DNA of 64,000 bases, from assembly GCF_900113805.1 (NCBI RefSeq), contig NZ_FOQT01000001.1, positions 848,411 through 912,410 of the forward strand. Reading direction: 5' to 3'. Source of the stretch: Halpernia frigidisoli (GTDB lineage: Bacteria; Bacteroidota; Bacteroidia; Flavobacteriales; Weeksellaceae). Under the pieces are notes generated by a model that saw nothing but the letters and a program-made list of their open reading frames with translations, searched no databases and was not told the origin of the DNA. Position numbers and translations under genes: made by a program. Position 1 is the first letter of the stretch; every line of letters starts with the position of its first letter. Of this stretch, positions 50,638-59,564 are shown piece by piece.

Positions 50638-53529
50638 ATGAAAAAATTAATTATAAATTTATTTTTTATTTTTCAATTTCTTTTTATACAAATTTCCTAC
50701 TCTCAAAATTACAATCTTACTAATAGTTTTACAACAAAAGATGGCTTACCAAGCAATTTGATCTATGAAACCTTGCAGGATAACAGTGGATTTCTTTGGG
50801 TAGCTACTGACAATGGAATATCCAGGTTTGACGGTAAGAGATTTATAAATTATTCTACAAAAAATGGATTACCTTCTAATGATGTTATCCAGATCATCAA
50901 ACAAAATGATGGTACGATCTGGGCAAATTGCTACAAACAGGCGCCAAGTTATTTTAATGCGCAACTTAATCGTTTTGTCTGTTTAGAATATGACGCTTTT
51001 GTTTTAGAAATAAGTAGTGACTTGTTTAGCATGATCTATAAGATTTTAAAAAATGAGTTGTTTTTTGAGAATTATAACGGAAGTTTCATTTTTAAAGAAG
51101 GTAAAATAACTAATAAAAAAAAATTCAATAAAGTTGATATTGAAAATAGAATTACTGAGATCTATTTGAAAAATCAGAAAATTGTACTTAAACAAGATAT
51201 TAAAATTAACGGAATTGACAAAAATGTAACCAGTCAATTTTATAAAGAAAATATCTACTTGGGAAGTATAAAAATTGACTATAAAAATCAATTAATTAAC
51301 AGTCAGGTAGATAATAACTCTTTATATTGGTTCACTAAAAATAAAGTATATCAAACTCAAATTATTGATTTAAAGCCTTTTAAATATAAAAGTAGAAATA
51401 TAAATATTTCTAAAAATATAAAATGGCATACATTTTCCGAGGGGAAATTAAATATCACATGTACAGATGGAACCGTTTTGATTTATGATGAAAAAACACT
51501 GCAATTATGCAGTACCATTAAAAATAAATTTAATGTAAACACTTCCTACGTCGATCATCAAAATAATGTTTGGGTTTCTACAATAAACAATGGTTTAATG
51601 TATTATACCAATCAAAATATAAAAAAAGAACAATTTTCTGATAGAGCAATCACCAATTTCTTATGTGCTAAAATCTCAGATAACGGGGAAATAATTGCGG
51701 GTAATTATCAGGGTGAAATTTATGTGAAAAAAGGTAAAAGCGAACAAAAATATAATTTTAGCCAAATAAAAGAAAATAATCTTTGGATCAGAAATATCCA
51801 TTTTTTTCCAAAAAAAACTATTGTAGTTTCCGATAATGGAATATTAACAAATTTTAAAAAAAACAGCACTTTTTTAAATTCAAGAAATGAACGGTTAAAT
51901 ATAAAATCTTCCCTAAAAATAAATGAAAGTGACTTGATTTTAGGCAGCATTCAAGGTTTAATAAAATATAATGTAATTACAGAGAAATATGCAATTTTAA
52001 ATTTCCCAAAGGAAAGAATACTTAATTTAAAAAAAATTAATGACTCCTGTTTTTATTTTTCTGCCAACGAAGGTTTGTATGAATATCATTTAAATAAAGA
52101 TAAATACCAACTCCTTATTTCAAATAAAAACTTTAAAAATGATAAAATAGAATATTTTGAAAATATTTCGGCTTCTAAAATCTGGATAAGTACTTACAAA
52201 GGCCATTTATTTTTTTTAGATCATCAAAAAACAGTGCTTAAATTTATTAATGACAGGAGACTTCCACTCAATATTTCAAAATTAATACATATTGGAAATC
52301 AACTCTGGATCGCTTCCAAATCAGGAATTTATGTAGTGAATTATGATGACTTAAAATCTATTTCTGTTTCAAAAATCAGCACTTCAGATGGTTTAACTTC
52401 TAATGTTATAAACTATCTTGACTATAAAAAAGACACTGTATATGCGGCCACAGATATGGGTATTTCTAAAATTCCATCTAAATTCATTAAGACAAATTTT
52501 ACGGTAAAACCTCATCTTATTGATGTAAAGATAAACGGCAAAAATGTTGCTTTAAATTCAAAATATGATCTAAAAAGTAATGAAAATAATATATCTCTAG
52601 AATTAGCAGGTGTAGATTTAACGGGGCATTTTAAGAATTTTCAGTACGCTGTTAATAGTAATAATTTCACAGATATTAATGGAAATTTTCTAAATCTTCA
52701 GCTTTACAGTGGTTTAAATAAGATCATTATTAGAGCGACAAACGAAAATAATGAGGTTCAAAAAGATCAAATTGTGTTAGTTTTTGATATTGCAACGCCT
52801 TTTTACAAAGCCATTTATTTTTGGATTATTTTAACGATCCTTATTTCTGCTACCATATTTTATTTAGTAAACAGACAAAAATTTTTAAGACAAAAAAGAA
52901 AATTTCTACAAAGATTAGAAATTGAACGTGACCGCAATAAAATTACCTCAGATTTACATGATGATCTCGGCGCGTCATTAAGTAGTTTGCAGATTAACAG
53001 TTCGATTGCGCAAAAATTATTTGACAAAAATCCTTTAGAAGCCAAAAAAATTCTTAAAAAAATTGAATTTCAAGCGAAAAATATTTCAGAGAATATTGGG
53101 GATATTATTTGGAGCTTAAAACCTACCAAAAATGAATTTATGTCGCTAAGCACGAGAATTAAGAAAATAACGAGCGAAATTTTGGGCAGTTCAGATATTA
53201 ATTATAAAATACAGATTGATGAAAAAATTAATGATGAAATTACAGATTTTTCAGCAAGGAAAAACATTATCTTGATAATCAAAGAATGCCTAAATAACAT
53301 TTTAAAACACAGTGGGGCAACAAAAATGAACCTCATCATTGAAAAAATTGATGAAAATTTTTTAATCGAAATTTCTGACAATGGTATTGGTTTTAAAGAT
53401 TGCGAAAATAAAGGAAATGGCTTGACAAATATTGCAAAGCGCACAAGAGAATTAAATGCAAAACTCGAAATTTTGTCTTGTGATGGTACAAGCATAAAAT
53501 TGGAAGTCCCTACATTTAGGGAAGTTTAA
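50638..53529 (+). CDS. Large sensor histidine kinase with propeller repeats and Y_Y_Y domain
   Basis: 963 residues. Signal peptide (about 1-22), then a long periplasmic region of two-component-regulator propeller repeats (for example DGLPSNLIYETLQDNSGFLW, NGISRFDGKRF, NGLPSNDVIQIIKQNDGTIW) up to about 620, a Y_Y_Y domain (about 625-718), one membrane helix (about 722-745) and a HisKA_3 kinase with phospho-His774 in SDLHDDLGASL. The ATP-binding part has ISDNGIGF and GNGLTNIAKR. The kinase type pairs with LuxR-like regulators, and the neighbour gene is one. It senses something in the periplasm that cannot be named. Codon use is markedly AT-rich. Confidence 0.92.
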   Translation: MKKLIINLFFIFQFLFIQISYSQNYNLTNSFTTKDGLPSNLIYETLQDNSGFLWVATDNGISRFDGKRFINYSTKNGLPSNDVIQIIKQNDGTIWANCYKQAPSYFNAQLNRFVCLEYDAFVLEISSDLFSMIYKILKNELFFENYNGSFIFKEGKITNKKKFNKVDIENRITEIYLKNQKIVLKQDIKINGIDKNVTSQFYKENIYLGSIKIDYKNQLINSQVDNNSLYWFTKNKVYQTQIIDLKPFKYKSRNINISKNIKWHTFSEGKLNITCTDGTVLIYDEKTLQLCSTIKNKFNVNTSYVDHQNNVWVSTINNGLMYYTNQNIKKEQFSDRAITNFLCAKISDNGEIIAGNYQGEIYVKKGKSEQKYNFSQIKENNLWIRNIHFFPKKTIVVSDNGILTNFKKNSTFLNSRNERLNIKSSLKINESDLILGSIQGLIKYNVITEKYAILNFPKERILNLKKINDSCFYFSANEGLYEYHLNKDKYQLLISNKNFKNDKIEYFENISASKIWISTYKGHLFFLDHQKTVLKFINDRRLPLNISKLIHIGNQLWIASKSGIYVVNYDDLKSISVSKISTSDGLTSNVINYLDYKKDTVYAATDMGISKIPSKFIKTNFTVKPHLIDVKINGKNVALNSKYDLKSNENNISLELAGVDLTGHFKNFQYAVNSNNFTDINGNFLNLQLYSGLNKIIIRATNENNEVQKDQIVLVFDIATPFYKAIYFWIILTILISATIFYLVNRQKFLRQKRKFLQRLEIERDRNKITSDLHDDLGASLSSLQINSSIAQKLFDKNPLEAKKILKKIEFQAKNISENIGDIIWSLKPTKNEFMSLSTRIKKITSEILGSSDINYKIQIDEKINDEITDFSARKNIILIIKECLNNILKHSGATKMNLIIEKIDENFLIEISDNGIGFKDCENKGNGLTNIAKRTRELNAKLEILSCDGTSIKLEVPTFREV

Positions 53530-53573
53530 ATTGCTATTTTACTTCTAAATTTGTTTAATAATTTAAAAAATTA

Positions 53574-54185
53574 ATGATCCGCATATTTGCATTTGACGAT
53601 AGTACTGAAAGACTCCAAAGTCTGAAAGCGCTCATTTCTTTAAGCGACAATTTAGAATATGTTGGCGAAGCAGGAAATTGTGAAAATGCATTAGAAAAAA
53701 TGGAAAAATATGTTCCAGATGTAGTTTTAATGGACATTAATATGCCCGTCGTCAATGGTTTGGAGGGTTTGAAATTGATAAAATCAAAATTTCCACAAAT
53801 AAAAGTGTTGATACAAACTGCTTTTGATGATAGTGATAAAATTTTTAAAAGTATTTCTGGCGGTGCAAGTGGTTACATTTTAAAATCTGACTCTGCTACC
53901 CGAATTTTACAAGCTATAGAAGAAGTTTACGAAGGTGGCGCTGCAATAAACCCAGCAATAGCGAAGAAAGTTTTAGAATATTTCGCACCTAAAAAATCTG
54001 TGATTCTGACTGTAAAAGAACAGGAAGTTTTAAAATATTTGGCTGAAGGTAACAATTACAAAATGGTTGCAGACCAATTAGGCGTGAGTTATTCTACCAT
54101 CAATTCTCACACAAAACACATTTACGAAAAACTGCATATTTCTTCATTAGGCGAAGCGATTGCCTGGTATTACAAAAATCTTTAA
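53574..54185 (+). CDS. LuxR/NarL-family response regulator
   Basis: 203 residues. A receiver domain has the phosphoacceptor Asp in VVLMDINMPVVNG and the Lys in YILKSDSA. The C-terminal NarL-type helix-turn-helix (LTVKEQEVLKYLAEGNNYK, then MVADQLGVSYSTINSHTKHI) binds DNA. It starts 44 bases after the kinase stop and is its obvious partner. A terminator follows at 54215, so the KGWDG-repeat gene downstream is transcribed separately, perhaps as a target. Confidence 0.95.
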   Translation: MIRIFAFDDSTERLQSLKALISLSDNLEYVGEAGNCENALEKMEKYVPDVVLMDINMPVVNGLEGLKLIKSKFPQIKVLIQTAFDDSDKIFKSISGGASGYILKSDSATRILQAIEEVYEGGAAINPAIAKKVLEYFAPKKSVILTVKEQEVLKYLAEGNNYKMVADQLGVSYSTINSHTKHIYEKLHISSLGEAIAWYYKNL

Positions 54186-54214
54186 ATTTTTATTTTTCAT
54201 TTCAAATTTTACTT

Positions 54215-54239
54215 ATCCCTATTTTTAGGGATTTTTTTG
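54215..54239 (+). terminator. Terminator after the response-regulator gene
   Basis: ATCCCTA (54215-54221) pairs with TAGGGAT (54226-54232), loop TTTT, followed by a T-run. Confidence 0.85.
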
Positions 54240-54284
54240 TGTTTAAAATTCAATAATCTTTGTACTACATTTTAAAACATAACT

Positions 54285-56132
54285 ATGAAAACACTTCAAA
54301 GAATTTTAATGTTCTTCTTTGTGATATCAATTTGCGTAGTGCAAGCACAAGGAAAAACCAAAGGAAAAATAGTATATCCTGGTCCGAAAATGCCGAGACT
54401 TATACTTTCTGCTGGGTACGGAAATACAATTCCGAGTTCAAGCACAAAAGATGCTTATTTCACCAACTCATCTGGGATTAGTGGTGATTTATTTGTTCCA
54501 TTTTTACTTTTTAGAAAAGGTTGGGATGGAACCGTAAAAGGCGGAAACTATGGATTTAATATTGGCGGAAGTTACAACTTCGGAGGTAACGGAAATCCTT
54601 CTCCAACTTTACCGGCTGCATTTCCTGTTACGGGTCAAACTTCAAGTTCCGTTGCTTATAGAGGTGTAGATCCAAAAAATCCTGGTTTTAGAATTGGCGG
54701 TGGTCCACAAGTCAACTTTTATTTAATGAATCACCTTCTTCTTTCGCCGATGGTTTTGGCAGAATATTTTAGTACCACACAAAAAACCTTAAGTGCGGTA
54801 CAGACAACGCAAGTAAAGGGACAATCCACAGACTATAATCTTCTTACTTTACCAGAAACTAAAACTACAGGTTTTTCTGTCACTCCAAAATTGAGAATGT
54901 CATATTTCTTCGGAGATAATTTTGGAATTTTTGCTGATGCGGGATATATTTTCGGCCCAAAAGTTAACACACAAATGACATCTTTAAAACCAGAAGGAAA
55001 TTCCAATCAAGCGGGACAATATAACCAACAACAACTGGATTTTGGGACGCAAGTTAAGAATGCTTTATCTACTTCTTACAGTGCTTTTGCGGTAAACATA
55101 GGTTTGAGTTTTGCTTTTGGCGGGAAGAAAGTGGGGGTGAAAAGTGTTCAGTCGCAAGGACAAACTTTTGGACAAAAAGTAGCCAGTGGCGTTGCATCAG
55201 GTATTACTGTGGTTTCGCAAGGTACAAAGAAGACAGATGGTAAAGGTTGGAATGGAGTTGCTAAAACTGATGACAAAGGATGGAACGGTAAAACTGAAGT
55301 AAAGGATAAAGACTGGAATGGAGTTGCAAAAAAAGATGGAAATGGAGCATCCGATGCAGGATATCATGTTCAGGAATTTAATAATGGTTGTACTAGAACC
55401 TGCACAGGAGATTGGTCTTCATTATCGGGAGGAGGTTATAGTTGTGATGGCACCGCGGGTCCTTTAAATTGTAATGGTATGGGTAATACATTATTGCGAG
55501 AAAACAATAATCAGAATAATCAAAATTTTGACAGTGATGGAAATATAAAACCAAAAATGACAAAAGCAGATTCAGGTAAAAAACAAGACAAAGTTGCCAG
55601 AAAAGGTTGGGACGGCACAGTAAAAGGCGGAAGTAAAAGAATTAAGGACAATGATATGCCAAAATATGCAACTGAAATTACTGCAGGTTCTCATAAACAT
55701 TGGGAAGATTACGCATTCAGTTGCCGTCCAGGTGGTGGATTTGAATGTATAGTTCCTTTTGTTAAAGGAAGTAGCAGTAAATTAGAAATAGATCAATCCA
55801 AAGGTTTTGGATGGGCAATAGAAAATGAAGAGGGTAATTCTATGATAATATTTAATCTGACAGAAAACAATCTTTCGCCCGCAACATATAAATCTCTAGT
55901 AAAAGATAAAACTATGGAAGTTGTAGATAATACTTTTATCCCAAAGGATTTTGTAAAAAAAATGTTTTTAGATGCAGGTATAAAAGATATACCAACCGAA
56001 GTTAAAATCCCGCCTGGCATCTATAATGTAGATGTAAACGGTAATCCTCAACCTGATAATTTTAAAGTCAAGATTACTATTACAATTACAAAAGATCCCT
56101 TTATTATTAAAATAAGAATCGAAGTATATTAA
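54285..56132 (+). CDS. Exported protein with KGWDG/KGWNG repeats, family unknown
   Basis: 615 residues. Signal peptide (about 1-21, ending VVQAQ). Residues 35-285 look like an outer-membrane beta barrel (MPRLILSAGYGNTIP, GFRIGGGPQVNFYLM, PKLRMSYFFG, AFAVNIGLSFAFGG). Residues 319-351 are three tandem 11-residue units (GKGWNGVAKTD, DKGWNGKTEVK, DKDWNGVAKKD). The sequence RKGWDGTVKGG occurs twice, at 77-87 inside the barrel and at 439-449. After it, two Cys-rich stretches (CTRTCTGDW ... SCDG ... LNCNG; SCRPGGGFEC) and a soluble tail to 615. I recognise no family. It follows a kinase-regulator pair and has its own promoter region. Confidence 0.65.
   Translation: MKTLQRILMFFFVISICVVQAQGKTKGKIVYPGPKMPRLILSAGYGNTIPSSSTKDAYFTNSSGISGDLFVPFLLFRKGWDGTVKGGNYGFNIGGSYNFGGNGNPSPTLPAAFPVTGQTSSSVAYRGVDPKNPGFRIGGGPQVNFYLMNHLLLSPMVLAEYFSTTQKTLSAVQTTQVKGQSTDYNLLTLPETKTTGFSVTPKLRMSYFFGDNFGIFADAGYIFGPKVNTQMTSLKPEGNSNQAGQYNQQQLDFGTQVKNALSTSYSAFAVNIGLSFAFGGKKVGVKSVQSQGQTFGQKVASGVASGITVVSQGTKKTDGKGWNGVAKTDDKGWNGKTEVKDKDWNGVAKKDGNGASDAGYHVQEFNNGCTRTCTGDWSSLSGGGYSCDGTAGPLNCNGMGNTLLRENNNQNNQNFDSDGNIKPKMTKADSGKKQDKVARKGWDGTVKGGSKRIKDNDMPKYATEITAGSHKHWEDYAFSCRPGGGFECIVPFVKGSSSKLEIDQSKGFGWAIENEEGNSMIIFNLTENNLSPATYKSLVKDKTMEVVDNTFIPKDFVKKMFLDAGIKDIPTEVKIPPGIYNVDVNGNPQPDNFKVKITITITKDPFIIKIRIEVY
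55239..55337 (+). repeat. Three tandem 33-base units coding for KGWNG repeats
   Basis: Three consecutive 11-codon units encode GKGWNGVAKTD, DKGWNGKTEVK and DKDWNGVAKKD. Related single units occur at 54513-54545 and 55599-55631, which encode identical residues but differ at three third-codon positions. Confidence 0.75.
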
Positions 56133-56237
56133 AAATCAAGTTGAAAAATGAAATATTAATCGAAAATAAATTTTCTAAACAAGTACAGTTTTTGAAAGAG
56201 GTTGCGAACAGACATTTTAACAATTAAGTGCTAATAG

Positions 56238-56268
56238 AAAAATCCTTCGATAATTTCGAAGGATTTTT
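56238..56268. terminator. Bidirectional terminator between the KGWDG gene and the tRNA-Asp genes
   Basis: AAAAATCCTTCGA (56238-56250) pairs with TCGAAGGATTTTT (56256-56268), loop TAATT. It lies one base past the 3' end of the tRNA genes on the minus strand. Confidence 0.9.
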
Positions 56269-56269
56269 G

Positions 56270-56343
56270 CGATCCGGACGGGACTCGAACCCGCGACCTC
56301 CGCCGTGACAGGGCGGCATTCTAACCAGCTGAACTACCGGATC
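56270..56343 (-). tRNA. tRNA-Asp (GTC), downstream copy
   Basis: 74 bases on the minus strand. Acceptor stem GATCCGG with CCGGATC, D-loop AGCTGGTTAGA, anticodon stem CCGCC/GGCGG around CTGTCAC (anticodon GTC, Asp), T-arm GCGGGTTCGAGTCCCG and discriminator G. CCA is not encoded. It is identical to the second copy at 56374. Confidence 0.95.
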
Positions 56344-56373
56344 AATTTTTTTAAAAGAAATTGTAACTTTTTG

Positions 56374-56447
56374 CGATCCGGACGGGACTCGAACCCGCGA
56401 CCTCCGCCGTGACAGGGCGGCATTCTAACCAGCTGAACTACCGGATC
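56374..56447 (-). tRNA. tRNA-Asp (GTC), promoter-proximal copy
   Basis: Same 74 bases as the copy at 56270, 30 bases away and on the same strand, so both are cotranscribed. Anticodon GTC (Asp), discriminator G, no encoded CCA. Confidence 0.95.
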
Positions 56448-56482
56448 TCATGCAAATAATTTTTACTTTATTTTGATGACTG

Positions 56483-56513
56483 CAAAAGTACACTTTTCTG
56501 ATAAATCTGCAAA
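56483..56513 (-). promoter_or_regulatory. Promoter of the tRNA-Asp pair
   Basis: On the minus strand TTTG (56513-56510), a 19-base spacer and TACTTTTG (56490-56483) match the Bacteroidota promoter. The tRNA 5' end is 36 bases downstream. Confidence 0.7.
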
Positions 56514-56529
56514 CAAAAAAATAAAAAAA

Positions 56530-56551
56530 TGCTTTCCCGTAAAGAAAAGCA
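56530..56551 (-). terminator. Terminator of the thioredoxin gene
   Basis: TGCTTT (56530-56535) pairs with AAAGCA (56546-56551), and the minus strand continues into seven T. It lies 22 bases past the trxA stop. Confidence 0.7.
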
Positions 56552-56573
56552 CTCATTATCAAGGTAATTATTT

Positions 56574-56891
56574 TTATAAGTAAGCAGACAATTTCTCCGC
56601 TATCACTTCTTTCGGGGAAACACCAACTAATTTATCTACAACTTCCCCATTTTTAAATATTAAAACTGTAGGAATATTTCTGATGCCATAATCCATAGAG
56701 ATTTGCTGATTATTATCTACATCAACTTTTCCTACGATTGCTCTACCTTCAAAATCATTAGCGATTTCTTCCACTATTGGACCCAACATTCTACAAGGAC
56801 CACACCACGCTGCCCAAAAATCAACCAAAACTGGTTTATCTGAGTTTAATACTGTTTCCTGAAAAGACTGGTCTGTTATTTCGATTGCCAT
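56574..56891 (-). CDS. trxA: Thioredoxin
   Basis: 105 residues, normal length, with the active site WCGPC (Trp29-Cys33), the preceding VLVDFWAAWCG and the cis-Pro segment RNIPTVLIF. It reduces disulfides in cytoplasmic proteins and supports ribonucleotide reductase. It is a single gene with its own terminator; the cysteine desulfurase gene upstream is on the same strand, 63 bases away. Confidence 0.97.
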   Translation of the reverse strand: MAIEITDQSFQETVLNSDKPVLVDFWAAWCGPCRMLGPIVEEIANDFEGRAIVGKVDVDNNQQISMDYGIRNIPTVLIFKNGEVVDKLVGVSPKEVIAEKLSAYL

Positions 56892-56954
56892 TTTATAATA
56901 TTTTTAATTATTGTTATACAAATTTACTTAATTTTTTATAGAAAGAAGGCTTCG

Positions 56955-58130
56955 TTATCTATACTGACTATTAGCATTTTCTATCTCATGGGTTTTTGTG
57001 ATTGATATCAAAATTTCTACAAAACGGTCTATTTCCGCCTTCGTAGTATTGTGTGAGAAAGAAATTCTTAAAGGTGTCCCGTTTTCCATATCATGTTCCT
57101 CCAAAACCATCATCATTACCATCGAAGGTCTTGCTGCACCTGATGAACAGGCACTTCCCTGTGAAAGTGCAATACCTTCCATATCTAATTTCAGGCCGAT
57201 CATTGCATCTTTATAAGGTAAAAGTGTACTTAAAACGGTATAAAGACTTTCGCTTTCCTGATCACTTCTTCCGTTAAATTTAATACCTGGAATATTTTCT
57301 TTTAATTGAGAAATAGTATAATTTTTTATCTCCTGAATTTGATTTTTGTAAGTCTCAAGATTTTCGATGGAAATTTCCAGAGCTTTTCCTAAACCTACGA
57401 TTCCTACGACATTTTCTGTTCCTGCACGCAAAGAACGTTCCTGCGGTCCGCCGGTGATAATTCCTTTTAGGCCCGAAGCTTTTCGTACAAATGCAAAACC
57501 GCTTCCTTTTGGACCATGAAATTTATGAGCGCTACACGAGGCAAAATCAATATTTATTTTCGAGAAATCCAAATCTAAATGCCCAATAGTCTGAACTGTA
57601 TCAGAATGAAAAAGCGCATCGTATTTTTTACAAATATCTGCCGTTTTTTCGATATCCAAAAGATTTCCGATTTCATTATTAACGTGCATTAAACTCACCA
57701 AAGTTTTCTTTTCTAATTTTTTTAAAGCCTCTTCCAAATCATTTAAATCAATATCTCCTTTTTTATTTGGTCTTAAATAAACCACTTCCACGCCGAAAAG
57801 TTTTTTTAGTTCCTGAACACTTTCTGCGACGCATTTGTGTTCTAAGGGTGAAGTGATAATTCTCTGAACACCCAAATGATGAACGGCCGATTTCAGGATC
57901 ATATTATTTGATTCTGTCCCGCAAGAGGTAAAAATGATTTCTGAAGGAGAAACTTTTAAATATGTTGCAGCTTCGCGCCGAACTTTTTCAATCAAAGTTT
58001 TGGCTTCCTGCCCAATGCTGTGCGTAGAAGATGGATTGCCGTAGCTTATTTTCATCACATCAACCATTGCATCAATGACTTCCGGTGAAAGCGCTGTGGT
58101 AGCGGCATTGTCTAAATATATTTTATCCAT
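56955..58130 (-). CDS. Cysteine desulfurase (NifS/IscS family)
   Basis: 391 residues. A PLP-dependent fold type I enzyme: YLDNAATTALSPEV at the start, the PLP Lys in SCSAHKFHGPKGSGF and the active-site Cys in QGSACSSGAARPS on its mobile loop. It takes sulfur from L-cysteine as a persulfide for Fe-S clusters and thiolation of tRNA. The loop around the Cys is of the long IscS/NifS type. No iscU or sufE lies near, so the exact delivery system is not visible. Confidence 0.94.
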   Translation of the reverse strand: MDKIYLDNAATTALSPEVIDAMVDVMKISYGNPSSTHSIGQEAKTLIEKVRREAATYLKVSPSEIIFTSCGTESNNMILKSAVHHLGVQRIITSPLEHKCVAESVQELKKLFGVEVVYLRPNKKGDIDLNDLEEALKKLEKKTLVSLMHVNNEIGNLLDIEKTADICKKYDALFHSDTVQTIGHLDLDFSKINIDFASCSAHKFHGPKGSGFAFVRKASGLKGIITGGPQERSLRAGTENVVGIVGLGKALEISIENLETYKNQIQEIKNYTISQLKENIPGIKFNGRSDQESESLYTVLSTLLPYKDAMIGLKLDMEGIALSQGSACSSGAARPSMVMMMVLEEHDMENGTPLRISFSHNTTKAEIDRFVEILISITKTHEIENANSQYR

Positions 58131-58233
58131 TTACTGGGAATTATTTAAAAATTATTTAAGTTTTAAAAATGAGAAAAATCGTTCAAAAAATAAAAGCACT
58201 AAGTTAAGAAGATTACTGCAGGACCTGTGATGA

Positions 58234-58827
58234 TTAATGAAAAAATTTGTAATGTCCTTCGTTGGCGTATTTTAAAAGTGCATCATCACCGGAAGTGTCA
58301 CCGAATGCAATGCTTTTGTCAAATTTTTTATCACCCAAAACCTCTTTTATTCGTCTAACTTTTTCTTCACCGTTACAATTCGCACCTTTAAATTTACCGG
58401 TAAAAATTCCATCTTTAAATTTTGCTTCGGTAGAAATTAAGATCATATTAAATTTATCCGCAAAAGGCTTTACCCAAAGATCCAAAGATGCCGTTACCAG
58501 ATAACTTTCGGTTTGCTGCCGATCCATATTATGAATAAATTCCAAAGCATTCTCACGGATGAGATCCGGGTAATTTTCCTTAAAAAAACTTTGTGCTTTT
58601 TCTTTTAAAAATACTTCGCTTTTGCCTTTTAGAACAGAAGCAATAAAATGTCTTTTTACCTTTTCAGCCTTCGCCAGTTTAAACTTCAATAGCATAAAAA
58701 CAGGAATGTGAAGTAAAAATTTAGCAGCAAATCTATTTTGATCGCAGTGCCGCAAAAACATAAACATAGTGTCTTTAGTCGTTAAAGTGCCATCAAAATC
58801 AAAAAAATATACCTTTCGCATCTGCAT
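58234..58827 (-). CDS. HAD-IB family phosphatase, possibly of polyprenyl-phosphoryl-ribose phosphate
   Basis: 197 residues. HAD motif I FFDFDGTLTTKDT, motif II VTAS in SYLVTASLDLWVKPF, and motifs III/IV in DKKFDKSIAFGDTSGDDALL. The cap is of the helical C1 type seen in phosphoserine phosphatase. It is the last gene of an operon with DprE2-, DprE1- and UbiA-like genes (gap 2 bases to the SDR gene). The mycobacterial route needs a phosphatase to remove the 5-phosphate from decaprenylphosphoryl-5-phosphoribose, and this enzyme would be a fit. That is inferred from position. Confidence 0.85.
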   Translation of the reverse strand: MQMRKVYFFDFDGTLTTKDTMFMFLRHCDQNRFAAKFLLHIPVFMLLKFKLAKAEKVKRHFIASVLKGKSEVFLKEKAQSFFKENYPDLIRENALEFIHNMDRQQTESYLVTASLDLWVKPFADKFNMILISTEAKFKDGIFTGKFKGANCNGEEKVRRIKEVLGDKKFDKSIAFGDTSGDDALLKYANEGHYKFFH

Positions 58828-58829
58828 TT

Positions 58830-59555
58830 TTATAATTTTAATTTTTTAAAAATAAATTCAGGAATATTTCTGATAATTGTCATAATAATGAACCAGATCG
58901 GTAAAACGTAAGCCACATCTTTTTTACTTTTGTAAGCTTTGTAAATACAATCTGCGGCTTGCTTGGGCGATGCTGTCAATTTCGGATTTAATGGTAAACC
59001 TTCGGTCATTTTTGTTGACATAAAACCAGGTTTCACCGTTAAAACATGCACTTTTTTTGTAAATAAATAATTTCTTAAACCACTTAAATATGCTGTTATT
59101 GCTGCTTTTGCGCTACCATAAATAAAATTACTTTGCCGTCCTCTTTCGCCCGCTACTGATGATAAGACAATTAAAGTTCCGGTTCTTTTTGCTTCCATTT
59201 TTTGGGAAAAATAATTCAGTACAGGAACTAATTTCGCGTAATTAATATTGATGATTTTTTCTGTATTTTTATTATTGTAAAGACCAGTTTCAGAATCTTC
59301 ACCCAGAAAACCTGTTGCGCAAAACAATAAATTCGACGAAATATAATCCAGTTTTCCGTAATCAATATCCTTTTCAATATTTAAATTGACGATTTCGGCG
59401 TGCTGAAGGTATTTTACATCTAAATGTTTTACAAACTTTTGAGTAATTTCCGGATTAGAAGTGAGCAAATAAATCACCGGAAATCTTTCGCCTTCACCAA
59501 TTACTTTTTCTACAAAAGCCTGCGCAATTTCAGAATTTGAGCCTAAAACGATCAT
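58830..59555 (-). CDS. Short-chain dehydrogenase, DprE2-like
   Basis: 241 residues. A Rossmann start MIVLGSNSEIAQAFVEK, Ser in VLSSVAGERG and the YxxxK pair in NFIYGSAKAAITAYL fit an SDR. Its place directly after a DprE1-like gene (gap 9 bases) suggests that it reduces the 2'-keto intermediate to decaprenylphosphoryl-arabinose, as DprE2 does in mycobacteria. The C-terminal 35 residues are hydrophobic, which is also seen in DprE2 and may hold it at the membrane. Confidence 0.87.
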   Translation of the reverse strand: MIVLGSNSEIAQAFVEKVIGEGERFPVIYLLTSNPEITQKFVKHLDVKYLQHAEIVNLNIEKDIDYGKLDYISSNLLFCATGFLGEDSETGLYNNKNTEKIININYAKLVPVLNYFSQKMEAKRTGTLIVLSSVAGERGRQSNFIYGSAKAAITAYLSGLRNYLFTKKVHVLTVKPGFMSTKMTEGLPLNPKLTASPKQAADCIYKAYKSKKDVAYVLPIWFIIMTIIRNIPEFIFKKLKL

Positions 59556-59564
59556 AGTTTAAAA

